Shown: positions 10,745 through 22,900 of the stretch, piece by piece | Numbering within the stretch: position 1 is the first letter of the stretch | Layout: every line of letters starts with the position of its first letter | Source: Rugalucina vietnamica | Taxonomy: Eukaryota > Mollusca > Bivalvia > Lucinida > Lucinidae | DNA length: 64,000 bases | Assembly (NCBI GenBank): GCA_964017185.1 | Contig: OZ024870.1 | Span: 22,095,621-22,159,620, forward strand | Reading direction: 5' to 3' | Notes under the pieces: model-generated | What the model was told of the DNA's origin: nothing | What the model saw: only the letters and a program-made list of their open reading frames with translations | Database searches by the model: none | Position numbers and translations under genes: made by a program

Positions 10745-10895
10745 AGCATGCTAGAAGCTTGACATTAAGAGGGATTGTACTATCTGTGTAGCGAAAACAA
10801 ATGCGCTGATCATCTTCGCAGTAAATGTGAAGAAGATCTGCGTCTTTAGCTTCGCACTTACAGATTGCTGGTTTCTGACGCGGCGGCTCGAATAA
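10745..10895 (-). repeat. Hairpin MITE-like repeat 'E2', copy 2
   Basis: Opposite in orientation to the copy at 4,380-4,555. Shared blocks are GCTAGAAGCTT, GGGATTGTACTATC, GTAGCGAAAACAAA and GCGCTGATCA, and then the two diverge. The internal hairpin is partly decayed. Confidence 0.6.
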
Positions 10896-11429
10896 AGCAA
10901 AAATGAAGAAACCTTTCTCTTTTGATATTCAGTCTAAATCAAGACTGACTTAATTAATTGGTTGCATTAGAGCTTCGCCAACGGAAAATGTGCAAATCAG
11001 GCCCTATTGCATAAAATTGTTGAGTCCCAGTTAACTTAATGACAGCTGTATCCCTACTATTAGTAAAAGTAGCTCTGAAGGTACTTTAAAATGTTTTATT
11101 CAGCGACATATAAACGTCATCTCAATAAAGTTCTTGAATTTAATGGCAGTTCAAGGTTTAATGATAGCTTAAGTTTACGCAACAGGCCCCAGCGAGGCAT
11201 TTCGATGGCATCACTAGTACATGTACTCTTGTCCTTTACTTTCAGATACACTCTTCAAGCCAAACGTTTCCTAAGAACATTACATAACCCATCTGGCATA
11301 GCTGTAAATGCAAGTGGTTGATGACAATGGACAAGAACTAATTTAGTCTCGAAACAAAACAAATGCTTATAAACAGAATATTGTTCATTAAAATGACTAG
11401 CCTGGATAAATGGAAGCCTCGAGGTCATT
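10896..11429. other. Unassigned stretch
   Basis: No gene or repeat was recognised. Confidence 0.45.
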
Positions 11430-11432
11430 TTA

Positions 11433-12840
11433 TGCCTAGGTCACATTAGCAATTACGTACGCTGCGGATAGTTGCGGATACTAAACGTAGCAATCCGCGG
11501 GAATAAGTGGGCGGGGCTAACTGTTCTTAATGAATTTACGTAATTTTAATTACCTTTAAATACGGATTCATACGGTATAGATACGGATATTTTTGGATAA
11601 ATACGGAAAGTAACTTGTCTACATACCTTTCGATACCATCTGTTACGTTTAGACACGGACATGCACCTTCAGATACGCATTTGTTACGCTCTTTTGCGTA
11701 TAAAACGCTGCAATGTGATGTAAGTAACCGCTGTTTATTATCAAAGTACGTCACACTATCACATACGGATGTAACGGACGCTACGGACAAGTCATACGTA
11801 TCTATCCGTTATATCCGTAACAATTCGCATCGTATACGTATATGACCGTAGCTGTACGTGTTGTATCCGCAGGGTCCGTAGAATCCGCGCCCAAATTTAA
11901 AAAAACAGTCAAAATTTCGATACGGACGAAACATCCGTATCTGCACTTGAAGAAATAATAGAACATAATATGCTTTGATTGATTGATTGCTTGATCGATT
12001 GATCGGTCGATTGATTGCTCGATTGCGATTGATGTCTCGGTCATTCGATAGACTGATTGATCGATGATCGATCAATTGATTGATCGAGTGATTAAATGAT
12101 CGAAAGTTCGAGTGATCGATCAAGACCGATCGGGTGATAGATCGATTGAGTGATCGTTCTTTCGATCGATCTATCGAGTGATTGATCGATTGCGATCGAT
12201 CGATTGATTGAATCTTGACGTATCGATCGAGTGATTGATCAATCGAGTGATAGTCGTAAAACAACGGAAATAACTTCTCATAATACTATAATTTGAGTAG
12301 CATTTGTGTGTTTGCTTGTTCGTTTGTTGGTTCTCCATTTTTTCTTAGATATTGCAGCCTGCTTCTCAGCTAGTAAAAGCATTGCAAAGTCTCCTTCTGA
12401 GGAATCCATATTTTTCATACTGGCTAAAGGAATGCATTGAAAGCACGTGCATATTTGTGAGCATTGGACGCACGGGCGATTCAATAAGTAAGCGGTATAC
12501 ATTTCATCACATAACTGTACGCCGACAAAGACCGTAGCCGAACAACACATATGAAACAGTATCGATCCGCAACAAATGCTTACGACAAGATACGTTTAGT
12601 TACGGAATAGATACGGTTTTTGATACCGATTAGATACGGACAATTACGGGTTTTTCATCCGTGCCTGATTTTTGACAATTATCAAAGCTTGGCTGCGGAT
12701 CTTCCGTGCCCTGTAAATAATGCACGTACAGATACGGACTTTTACGGATATGATACGAATCGTTACGGACAGGACGGACAAATACGGAAGCCCTATCCGC
12801 AGCGTCCGCAGCGACCGTAAGTGCTAGTGTGACCTAGGCA
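11433..12840. mobile_element. 1,408-bp DNA transposon with TACGGA-rich arms, non-autonomous
   Basis: Terminal inverted repeats begin TGCCTAGGTCACATTAGCAA on the left and, as complement, TGCCTAGGTCACACTAGCAC on the right. Both ends are flanked by TTA (11,430-11,432 and 12,841-12,843), a 3-bp target duplication. Both arms are packed with TACGGA or its complement, about fifteen exact and many near matches, in both orientations; such subterminal arrays often bind transposase. The interior carries a GATT/GATC simple repeat and no credible transposase. A TWA duplication fits PIF/Harbinger-type elements, but the family is inference. Confidence 0.75.
11973..12250. repeat. Degenerate GATT/GATC simple repeat
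   Basis: About 280 bp are built almost entirely from GATT, GATC and TCGA tetranucleotides with frequent interruptions, inside the transposon at 11,433-12,840. The minus-strand open frame through it is rich in Ser, Ile, Asp and Arg as an artefact of the simple repeat. Confidence 0.9.
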
Positions 12841-12843
12841 TTA

Positions 12844-13343
12844 GTGATACAATAAAATCATTTATCTGTCGATAAGGCGACTACACCATAGTCATTATTG
12901 TTCATGACCAGGCTCTTGAAAAGCAAATTGAAATGTGCTATGGAAAACGATTTAAAAAGACGTTACCGGCTTGATATGTTTTATTAGCAGTTATGTGCAC
13001 CGAAATCGAGGTTATGTCAGCGATCAGCGACTGATTTAATGAAGGAATCGCGTGAGATAACTAGTTGATCTTGTCTCCACAGCAGTTCAAACAAAGCGAC
13101 ACTTCTGATTCAACTCCAAGTCCCCCGAGACTCGCATGGCTCAAATCTTCTTCATTTTAAAACTAAAACTAAACAATCGTCTTTTGGATGGTACAGATAA
13201 TGCAATGATACATGGTAATAAGGCTATACCATTTTGTTCGGTTTCTGTATAGGCGGCAACTTTAATATTCATACCTGGGCGTGGTCGGCTAGTCCATGTC
13301 TTCAAGAAGGGAGAATACAGAAAAGTCGAACTCAGCCCAGCCT
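12844..13343. other. Unassigned stretch
   Basis: No gene or repeat was recognised. Confidence 0.45.
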
Positions 13344-13559
13344 GTACTGTTTGCACCTTATGTACGTTTTCATATTTTTAGTTAAGTTGGGGAAACTGAG
13401 TGGCCGCCTATTGGGAAATAGCCACTCACCCGGCTAACGATATGTTTTCTTAGTATAAGTACCTGATTGTCAATTTAGTTTTTTCTCATCTTGGTTTTTA
13501 GAGTGGGAATTATATCTAATTTTTTGCGCCAGCCGTTTCTTGATAAGTGCCTACTTTAA
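13344..13559 (+). repeat. E1 repeat, 5'-truncated copy
   Basis: The 3' roughly 215 bp of E1, from GCACCTTATGTACGTTTTCA to GTGCCTACTTTA. It is more diverged than the 5,205 copy, and the terminal TGTACC is lost. Confidence 0.75.
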
Positions 13560-14083
13560 CATCAGGAGTTCACTTAAATAAATATGTGGCTACTTTAAAA
13601 CTTACATTTTGTGATGTTATATTTTGTACTTTCTTTCCCTCCTGATGTCTTGGTTTGGGATTTTAAATTGACTGATACAAAATTATACTGTCAGACAAAA
13701 AGATCCATTGTCATTTATTCTTGAATGACCCTCGTATTTATGGTATTAGAATTCTTTAACAATATCTTACATATATGTTGGCATCTGTTGTCAGTTGATG
13801 TTGTAAATGTATGTTCCTGGTAGTATTAAAGTTTCCACTTTACCCAGCTTGCGAATGTCAAAAGCATCAAACCAAGACGTGTCTGGCAACTGGCCGACAA
13901 TCGTGTTGCTGGGCACATACAGCTCTGCATTCAGTTATAAATATATCCCTGTATTTAGAAATAAATTGACAATTCTTCTTGTCTGTGAACAATTGTCACT
14001 GACAGGAAATGGACACTGGACAATTTGTTTATATATTTTGCTAAGTATGGGGGTAATTATTTACTTTAAAGTTCCATATCTTA
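13560..14083. other. Unassigned stretch
   Basis: No gene was recognised. The plus-strand open frame from 13,807 runs into the SINE and has no protein-like features. Confidence 0.45.
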
Positions 14084-14195
14084 ACCGGTCCAGTGAGCGT
14101 AATGGTTAGAGCGTCTGCTTTGAGATCGGGTGGTCGTGGGTTAGGTCCCGGGCCGGGTCATACCAAAAATATAGACAGTTTACAGTGTTAATAAA
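14084..14195 (+). repeat. tRNA-headed SINE
   Basis: The first roughly 75 bp resemble a tRNA gene. An A-box-like AATGGTTAGAGCGTCTGC is followed by a B-box-like GTGGGTTAGGTCCCGGG at tRNA-like spacing, with CCGGGTCA next, all of it internal RNA polymerase III promoter sequence. No CCA end, intron or intact cloverleaf was evident and AT-rich sequence follows directly, so this is a SINE head rather than a functional tRNA. The 3' limit is uncertain. Confidence 0.7.
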
Positions 14196-14799
14196 AGATC
14201 TATCTTGTATCCCTGAAACCAATATTCATGGCTGCCTGTGTGGTCAGAGGGACCACCTCAATGCCATAAAATATTGTCCTCAACAATGCATACATTTGCA
14301 TGATGTAAAATGACATAGTTTCCACACCCACCCCTAGTGTGATTCTAAAGAATAGGGTGTACTCGAAAAAAATTCATATACAAACAATAGCATGCTCTAG
14401 AATACCATAATTGGGCTGATAATGATGCATGGACTTAACAATTTAACCTTAATACCTATTATTCAAATAATTGATTTTGCTTATCATGAAAATCAATAAC
14501 AAAAAAAGAAATCGGAGAAAAATCTTGGATAAAACAGGGGGTATACGTACAAAATCATTTGTACTAGAGCTGTTAACAAACCCAGAATGCTGAAAGAAGT
14601 ATCAAATGAATGTTATTGCTATGTAGTATGACCCTAGAGCCTCATTTAAGAATGATCTTATTTCAAATTTCCTGAATTTTAATGAATACTTCATAAATAG
14701 GAATGAAAAGTGGGAAAGTTAAACCAGTAAACTTACAAAATGTCATTTTTTATCCACAGGCAGCCATGAAAATTGGTTTCAGGCATACTAGATAGATCT
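14196..14799. mobile_element. Roughly 604-bp inverted-repeat element
   Basis: Terminal inverted repeats of about 46 bp lie at 14,196-14,242 and 14,754-14,799. Both contain CCTGAAACCAAT followed by TTCATGGCTGCCTG and start AGATCTATCT. The interior is AT-rich without an open frame of note. It directly abuts the SINE. It is consistent with a MITE; no clear target duplication was seen. Confidence 0.6.
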
Positions 14800-14839
14800 T
14801 ATAATCCATCCAAAACCTTGCAATTGCTATAGTTTATCC

Positions 14840-15100
14840 CTTGTTTTTCCTCGATTTTCGACATTTTTATTAATATTCATGAATATGCAAATGAGTTATC
14901 TTTCATTTAGGCCCATGACATCAATGAATTTGTCATACGATAATTCTGGTTCAATAACAAAGTGTCACAATGACAGCTTGGGCCTCAAATTAATTTATTT
15001 ATGGACGTTAACAAATTTTCTGTCATTTTTTCAAAGTTTTCATTAAAATTCATGAATATGCAAATTAGATATCTAACATATAACATAGAATGAAAGGGCA
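14840..15100 (+). repeat. Diverged direct repeat, about 173-bp spacing
   Basis: ATTCATGAATATGCAAAT occurs at 14,875-14,892 and again at 15,048-15,065, with weakly similar flanks that include a TTTTTATTAA/TTTTCATTAA block. It appears to be an old two-unit tandem duplication. Its spacing matches the satellite period only by length; the sequences are unrelated. Confidence 0.5.
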
Positions 15101-15595
15101 ATGTCATAGCTTTAAAATGAGACCAAATTCAGTGGTCTAGGATAAGTAATAGCGGAGATATGACCAATTTTGTATGGACACCTCCATGCTCAAGAATCAT
15201 GTTAACGGTTGCCAGCGAAACCATGCATTTTTTCATAGTGCAAACAAGTTTTTCTTTGAGGACAAAAAAATCTTTGCATTTCTGGGGTCCCAATAAACGA
15301 TTTGGCACCCATGATAAATTGTCCGGGGGAGGGGGGATGCAAGGTAGGTCAAATTAGCTCCCGGGGTAAAAATCATATGAGTATTCGTCAAGTTTACTTC
15401 TTACCTTTACCAATCACGACTTTGGCCAAGAGTCGTTTATCCGAGTGTTTATCAAAGACAATCTCAAGTAAGCGATATCAGGACCATTGGTTCTCTGGTT
15501 TTGCATCCAAATGTAAGTGTTTCCGTTTGATCACGGATGTATAAGTATGACATTTTCTGAATGAATTCTGTTTTTCTGAGAAACGTCAATGCTCT
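15101..15595. other. Unassigned stretch
   Basis: No gene was recognised. A short G-rich run lies near 15,323-15,339. Confidence 0.4.
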
Positions 15596-15853
15596 CTAGA
15601 TGTGCCAAAATCCTATTATCATCAGTCGTATTCTCTCACAATGCTCCATTAGATACACAGTGGAGGTCATGGATTCATTGCTCGACAAATAATCGTTGTC
15701 TCCAAAAATAAACTGTCGGTATTGAGTGTCCCGCAACAATTTCATTTGGTGGGAGTTGTATCCATTCCATTCTCGTATCATGTCATCAGCTTCGTTGCTT
15801 TTAATCAATTTGTAGTATGACCGTCTATCATGATTGCGTATTCTAATGGCCAT
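15596..15853 (-). CDS. Unidentified 85-codon open frame
   Basis: I do not recognise this. The reading MAIRIRNHDRRSYYKLIKSN, then a charged, tyrosine-containing stretch to about residue 60 and a hydrophobic C-terminal end (RLMIIGFWHI), has mixed, protein-like composition and no low complexity. It lies outside the repeats annotated here. There is no signal peptide. Nothing around it (neighbouring exons, conserved splice pattern) could be confirmed, so it may be one exon of a gene, a decayed pseudogene fragment or chance. Confidence 0.2.
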   Translation of the reverse strand: MAIRIRNHDRRSYYKLIKSNEADDMIREWNGYNSHQMKLLRDTQYRQFIFGDNDYLSSNESMTSTVYLMEHCERIRLMIIGFWHI

Positions 15854-16467
15854 AGTATCCGGTTCAATGCTAGATTAATAACCTAAAATAGCATTGTTTG
15901 ACAGAGTTCGTAGGCGACATATCAAGGCATGAAGTGCGGCAACCATTCAAGTGCCAACTGGTGCAGCCACATGAATGACCCATCACACTAATAAAAGTCC
16001 TGCAAGGCGTAAGCCTATCATGAAACATGGCGAAGAAACCCCAGCTAAAATCTGTATATCTCCTTAAGGTACATCTCCTTAAGGTGCATTGGCTTAAACC
16101 GGAAACGCATTTTGTGATATGGATGGCAAAAAAGGCCAATTATAGTAGGGGTTTGTGGCTCATTAGAATTTACACAGGAATGATAGACATACCAGGATTT
16201 TTATATATACAGATAACGTTAAGATAAACCACAACATTAGAACAGTGCAAGATATGTCAATTTTCTCAGAAACCTTTTGGCAAAATATATTCTAAATTCA
16301 CGAGGGTTCTCAAAATGGTCTAGTCGACTGTCTATCTCTGTCCTGATGCTTGATATTCAAACGGAATAGATCTCCAAAGATTCTCCAGGACCTAAAGTCA
16401 TGTAATCATGAAACGTGACTTGAATGATGTCAAATATTGTGTAATATCATTACAAAAACACGCCCAT
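15854..16467. other. Mostly unassigned stretch
   Basis: No gene was seen. A tiny tandem repeat, CTCCTTAAGGT twice, lies at about 16,059-16,085. Confidence 0.4.
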
Positions 16468-16700
16468 GTAATATACAGATTTTTCCTAAGTTGTAAAAAT
16501 TCAAAATTGTCAGTAGGAAAATTTTGATCTTTTTCTTATTTTTGCTCAAAAAACATAGATTGTGGGTACAAGGTATAACTGCCTCGGTGAGGCGGTTCTA
16601 ACGAGTACACACAAATATACCCCTGCATACCACAGCTTTGTTATATAAAAGTAGGGTTTATGGGGGTATAAATTGCACGGGCATTTTTTCCTAAAGAAAC
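16468..16700 (+). repeat. Interspersed repeat 'E4', copy 2
   Basis: Same block order as 9,668-9,930: AATATACAGA, TTATTTTTGCTCA, GTGGGTACA, ACTGCCTCGGTGAGGCGGTT (the hairpin), TATACCCCTGCATACC, TTGCACGGGCAT. The hairpin arms are kept although several bases differ between the copies. Confidence 0.65.
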
Positions 16701-17242
16701 GCTTTGTTCACAGGAAAACATGTCGCTTGTCTAAGCACTGAGGCTATATTCAACACCATAATATTATCATGCCAAAATGATGGTACTTCATTATTAAAAC
16801 CAAGCAAAAAAGGAAAAGTTATGCTTAAACAGCCAAAACCATTATGATATCATGAAAAGTCGTCAAACACTGTCATTAAAATCACGTTTTACTTTACAGT
16901 TTTGTAGCGCAAATAACAGAACAGAATGAAAGCACTGGAGAACACGCATGCCTTGTGGAGAATATTTTGCACCCAATGTTACTTTTATAACCCCCAAAGT
17001 GTCGTTAGTTATCATATCAGTATTCAGCCATCCTTGATTAGATTGACATTTGGATGTACCACCCACCTCACAGTGAGAGATTACTTAGTGTAGCATGATG
17101 GTTGAGCATGAGAAACGAAAATTCTTGTATCAACTACCGGCGTCAAGTTGGATGAAAATTTCATCCGGTGAAAATTTCATCTAGCAGAAGAAAAAAAAAG
17201 TTGGATGAAAATTTCATCTGAACCTGCCCAGTAAAAGTGGTT
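16701..17242. other. Satellite-flanking stretch with small palindromes
   Basis: No gene was recognised. Just before the satellite, between 17,151 and 17,221, the palindromic motif GGATGAAAATTTCATCC and near-copies (GTGAAAATTTCATC, GGATGAAAATTTCATCTG) occur three times. Confidence 0.5.
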
Positions 17243-17760
17243 CATGTCAAAACAACTCCTGTTCCCGTACTAGCTCTTGTTTAGGCAAGCAGCTTATACT
17301 GCAATATAGACACATGTTGTATGAAGGTTTGTGGTAAGTCTCAGTAGTCAGGGCGCCAAAAGTCAGAGGGGGGGGGGTGGTCAAAAATGCTTCTTTCATT
17401 ATTTCTCGAGATTCTGTTCCGAATCCAGCTCTTGTGTCAGCAAGCCGCTTATACTGCGATATAGATAAATGTTCTATGAAGGTTTGTGGCAAGTTTAATC
17501 AGGATTGAAAGAGGATCCGAAGGGTAGTCAGGGCGCCAAAAGTCAGAGGGGGTGTCTAAAATGCGGTTTTTTATATTCCTCGGTCTCCTGCTCCCAAACC
17601 AGCTCTTGTGCCAGCAAGCCGCTTATGCTTGAATATAGATATATGTCCTATGAAGTTTTGTGTCAAGTCTCATCAGGATTGAAAGAGGATGAGAAGGGTA
17701 GCCAGGGCCCCAAATGTCATGGGGGTGTCAAAAAATTCCATTTTCGATAGTTTTTGGTCT
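17243..17760 (+). repeat. Diverged left edge of the satellite array
   Basis: Three monomers are recognisable but differ strongly from the interior consensus. They have CAAGC where the interior has GGAAGC, CGCTTATACTGCGATATAG-type sequence in place of CGCTAGTACTACGACATAG, and the first has lost much of the GATTGAAAGAGGATGAG block. A run of ten G lies near 17,369-17,378. Diverged monomers at the border and homogenised ones inside are the usual picture at a satellite boundary, so 17,243 is probably the true left end of the array. Confidence 0.85.
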
Positions 17761-19999
17761 ACTGCTCCCAAACTAGCTCTTGTGCCAGGAAGCCGATAGT
17801 GCTACGACATAGATGCATAGTATATACAAGTATGTGGCAAGTCTCATCAGGATTGAAAGAGGATGAGATGGGTAGCCAGGGACCCCAATGTCATGGGGGT
17901 GACAAAAATCCATTTTCGAGAGTTTTCGGTCTCCTGCTCCCAAACCAGCTCTTGTGCCAGGAAGCCGCTAGTACTACGACATAGATGTATAGTATATACA
18001 AGTATGTGGCAAGTCTCATCAGGATTGAAAGAGGATCAGATGGGTAGCCAGGGCCCCCAATGTCATGGGGGGGGGGGTCAAAAAATTCCATTTTCGATAG
18101 TTTTCCGTCTCCTGCTCCCAAACTAGCTCTTGTGCCAGGAAGCCGCTAGTACTACGACATAGATGTATAGTATATACAAGTATGTGGCAAGTCTCATCAG
18201 GATTGAAAGAGGATGAGATGGGTAGCCAGGGCCCCCAATGTCATGGGGGGTGTCAAAAATTCCGTTTTCGATAGTTTTCGGTCTCCTGCTCCCAAACTAG
18301 CTCTTGTGCCAGGAAGCAGCTAGTACTACGACATAGATGTATAGTATATACAAGTATGTGGCAAGTCTCATCAAGATTGAAAGAGGATGAGATGGGTAGC
18401 CAGGGCCCCCAATGTCATGGGGGTGTCAAAAATTCCATTTTCGAGAGTTTTCGGTTTCCTGCTCCCAAACTAGCTCTTGTGCCAGGAAGCCGCTAGTACT
18501 ACGACATAGATGTATAGTATATACAAGTATGTGGCAAGTCTTATCAGGATTGAAAGAGGATGAGATGGGTAGCCAGGGCGCCAAATGTCATGGGGGTGTC
18601 AAAAAATTTCATTTTCGATAGTTTTCGGTTTCCTGCTCCCAAACTAGCTCTTGTGCCAGGAAGCCGCTAGTACTACGACATAGATGTATAGTATATACAA
18701 GTATGTGGCAAGTCTCATCAGGATTGAAAGAGGATGAGATGGGTAGCCAGGTCCCCCAATGTCATGGGGGTGTCAAAAATTCCATTTTCGATAGTTTTCG
18801 GTCTCCTGCTCCCAAACTAGCTCTTGTGCCAGGAAGCCGCTAGTACTACGACATAGATGTATAGTATATACAAGTATGTGGCAAGTCTCATCAGGATTGA
18901 AAGAGGATGAGATGGGTAGCCACGGCCCCCAATGTCATGGGGGTGTCAAAAAATTCCTTTTTCGATAGTTTTCGGTCTCCTGCTCCCAAACCAGCTCTTG
19001 TGCCAGGAAGCAGCTAGTACTACGACATTGATGTATAGTATATACAAGTATGTGGCAAGTCTCATCAGGATTGAAAGAGGATGAGATGGGTAGCCAGGGC
19101 CCCCAATGTCATGGGGGTGTCAAAAATTCCATTTTCGAGAGTTTTCGGTTTCCTGCTCCCAAACTAGCTCTTGTGCCAGGAAGCCGCTGGTACTACGACA
19201 TAGATGTATAGTATATACAAGTATGTGGCAAGTCTCATCAGGATTGAAAGAGGATGAGATGGGTAGCCAGGGCCCCAAATGTCATGGGGGGTGTCAAAAA
19301 ATTCCATTTTCGATAGTTTTCGGTCTCCTGCTCCCAAACTAGCTCTTGTGCCAGGAAGCCGCTAGTACTACGACATAGATGTATAGTATATACAAGTATG
19401 TGGCAAGTCTCATTGGGATTGAAAGAGGATGAGATGGGTAGCCAGGGCCCCCAATGTCATGGGGGTGTCAAAAAATTCCATTTTCGATAGTTTTCCGTCT
19501 CCTGCTCCCAAACTAGCTCTTGTGCCAGGAAGCCGCTAGTACTACGACATAGATGTATAGTATATACAAGTATGTGGCAAGTCTCATCAGGATTGAAAGA
19601 GGATGAGATGGGTACCCAGGGCCCCCAATGTCATGGGGGTGTCAAAATTCCATTTTTTAGAGTTTTCGGTTTCTTGCTCCCAAACTAGCTCTTGTGCCAG
19701 GAAGCCGCTAGTACTACGACATAGATGTATAGTATATACAAGTATGTGGCAAGTCTCATCAAGATTGAAAGAGGATGAGATGGGAAGCCAGGGCCCCCAA
19801 TGTCATGGGGGTGTCAAAAATTCCATTTTCGAGAGTTTTCGGTTTCCTGCTCCCAAACTAGCTCTTGTGCCAGGAAGCCGCTAGTACTACGACATAGATG
19901 TATAGTATATACAAGTATGTGGCAAGTCTCATCAGGATTGAAAGAGGATGAGATGGGTAGCCAGACCCCCCACTATGGCAGAGGGGGGTGCAAAAAATA

Positions 20000-22900
20000 T
20001 TTTCGATATTTCTCGGTATCTTCCTCCCAAACTAGCTCTTGTGCCAGAAAGCCGCTTATACTGCAATAAAGGTATATGATATATGAATGTATGTGTCAAG
20101 TCTCATTAGGATTGAAAGAGGATGAGGAGGGAAGCCAGGCCCCCCAACGCCTCTTGGGTCATATTTTCCTGTACAGAATTGGCTATTTTCGACACTTCTA
20201 GGTCTACTGCTCCGAAACTAGCTCATGTGCCAGGAAGCCGCTAGTACTGTGATAAATGTATATGTAATATACAAGTATGTGGCAAGTCTCATCAGGATTG
20301 AAAGAGGATGAGATGGGTAGCCCGGGCTCCCAATGTCATGGGGGTGTCAAAAATTCCATTTTCGAGAGTTTTTGGTTTCCTGCTCCCAAACTAGCTCTTG
20401 TGCCAGGAAGCCGCTAGTACTACGACATAGATGTATAGTATATACAAGTATGTGGCAAGTCTCATCAGGATTGAAAGAGGATGAGATGGGTAGCCAGGGC
20501 CCCAAATGTCATGGGGGGTGTCAAAAAATTCTATTTTCGATAGTTTTCGGTCTCCTGCTCCCAAACTAGCTCTTGTGCCAGGAAGCTGCTAGTACTACGA
20601 CATAGATGTATAGTATATACAAGTATGTGGCAAGTCTCATCAGGATTGAAAGAGGATGAGATGGGTAGCCAGGGCCCCCAATGTCATGGGGGTGTCAAAA
20701 AAATCCATTTTCGATAGTTTTCGGTCTCCTGCTCCCAAACTAGCTCTTGTGCCAGGAAGCCGCTAGTACTACGACATAGATGTATAGTAAATACAAGTAT
20801 GTGGCAAGTCTCATCAGGATTGAAAGAGGATGAGATGGGTAGCCAGGGCCCCCAATGTCATGGGGGTGTCAAAAAATTCCATTTTCGATAGTTTTCGGTC
20901 TCCTGCTCCCAAACTAGCTCTTGTGCCAGGAAGCCGCTAGTACTACGACATAGATGTATAGTATATACAAGTATGTGGCAAGTCTCATCAGGATTGAAAG
21001 AGGATCAGATGGGTAGCCAGGGCCCCCAATGTCATGGGGGGGGTTTCAAAAAATTCCATTTTCGATAGTTTTCCGTCTCCTGCTCCCAAACTGGCTCTTG
21101 TGCCAGGAAGCCGCTAGTACTACGACATAGATGTATAGTATATACAATTATGTGGCAAGTCTCATCAGGATTGAAAGAGGATGAGATGGGTAGCCAGCGC
21201 CCCCAATGTCATGGTGGTGTCAAAAAATTCCATTTTCGATAGTTTTCGGTCTCCTGCTCCCAAACTAGCTCTTGTGCCAGGAAGCAGCTAGTACTACGAC
21301 ATAGATGTATAGTATATACAAGTATGTGGCAAGTCTCATCAGGATTGAAAGAGGATGAGATGGGTAGCCAGGGCGCCAAATGTCATGGGGGTGTCAAAAA
21401 ATTTCATTTTCGATAGTTTTCGGTCTCCTGCTCCCAAACTAGCTCTTGTGCCAGGAAGCCGCTAGTACTACGACATAGATGTATAGTATATACAAGTATG
21501 TGGCAAGTCTCATCAGGATTGAAAGAGGATGAGATGGGTAGCCAGGGCCCCCAATGTCATGGGGGTGTCAAAAATTCCATTTTCGATAGTTTTCGGTCTC
21601 CTGCTCCCAAACTAGCTCTTGTGCCAGGAAGCCGCTAGTACTACGACATAGATGTATAGTATATACAAGTATGTGGCAAGTCTCATCAGGATTGAAAGAG
21701 GATGAGATGGGTAGCCAGACCCCCCACTATGGCAGAGGGGGGTGCAAAAAAATATTTTCGATATTTCTCGGTATCTTGCTCCCAAACTAGCTCTCGTGCC
21801 AGAAAGCCGCTTATACTGCAATAAAGGTATATGATATATAAATGTATGTGTCAAGTCTCATTAGGATTGAAAGAGGATGAGGAGGGAAGCCAGGCCCCCC
21901 AACGCCTCTAGGGTCACATTTTCCTGTACAGAATTGGCTATTTTCGACACTTCTAGGTCTACTGCTCCGAAACTAGCTCTTGTGCCAGGAAGCCGCTAGT
22001 ACTGTGATAAATGTATATGTTATATACAAGTATGTGGCAAGTCTCATCAGGATTGAAAGAGGATGAGATGGGTAGCCCGGGCTCCCAATGTCATGGGGGT
22101 GTCAAAAATTCCATTTTCGAGAGTTTTTGGTTTCCTGCTCCCAAACTAGCTCTTGTGCCAGGAAGCCGCTAGTACTACGACATAGATGTATAGTATATAC
22201 AAGTATGTGGCAAGTCTCATCAGGATTGAAAGAGGATGAGATGGGTAGCCAGGGCCCCAAATGTCATGGGGGGTGTCAAAAAATTCTATTTTCGATAGTT
22301 TTCGGTCTCCTGCTCCCAAACTAGCTCTTGTGCCAGGAAGCTGCTAGTACTACGACATAGATGTATAGTATATACAAGTATGTGGCAAGTCTCATCAGGA
22401 TTGAAAGAGGATGAGATGGGTAGCCAGGGCCCCCAATGTCATGGGGGTGTCAAAAAATCCATTTTCGATAGTTTTCGGTCTCCTGCTCCCAAACTAGCTC
22501 TTGTGCCAGGAAGACGCTAGTACTACGACATAGATGTATAGTAAATACAAGTATGTGGCAAGTCTCATCAGGATTGAAAGAGGATGAGATGGGTAGCCAC
22601 GGCCCCCAATGTCATGGGGTGTCAAAAAATTCCTTTTTCGATAGTTTTCGGTCTCCTGCTCCCAAACCAGCTCTTGTGCCAGGAAGCAGCTAGTACTACG
22701 ACATTGATGTATAGTATATACAAGTATGTGGCAAGTCTCATCAGGATTGAAAGAGGATGAGATGGGTAGCCAGGGCCCCCAATGTCATGGGGGTGTCAAA
22801 AATTCCATTTTCGAGAGTTTTCGGTTTCCTGCTCCCAAACTAGCTCTTGTGCCAGGAAGCTGCTGGTACTACGACATAGATGTATAGTATATACAAGTAT

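Noticed and set aside
11802-12264. Minus-strand 151-codon frame rich in Ser, Ile, Asp and Arg
   Set aside because: It is a translation of the degenerate GATT/GATC repeat inside a DNA transposon.
14084-14160. Functional tRNA gene
   Set aside because: The A and B boxes are recognisable, but the B box is degenerate, the acceptor arm does not close and repeat-like sequence follows; a SINE head is the better reading.
14875-15065. Relation of the 173-bp direct repeat to the 174-bp satellite
   Set aside because: Only the spacing agrees; the sequences share no blocks.
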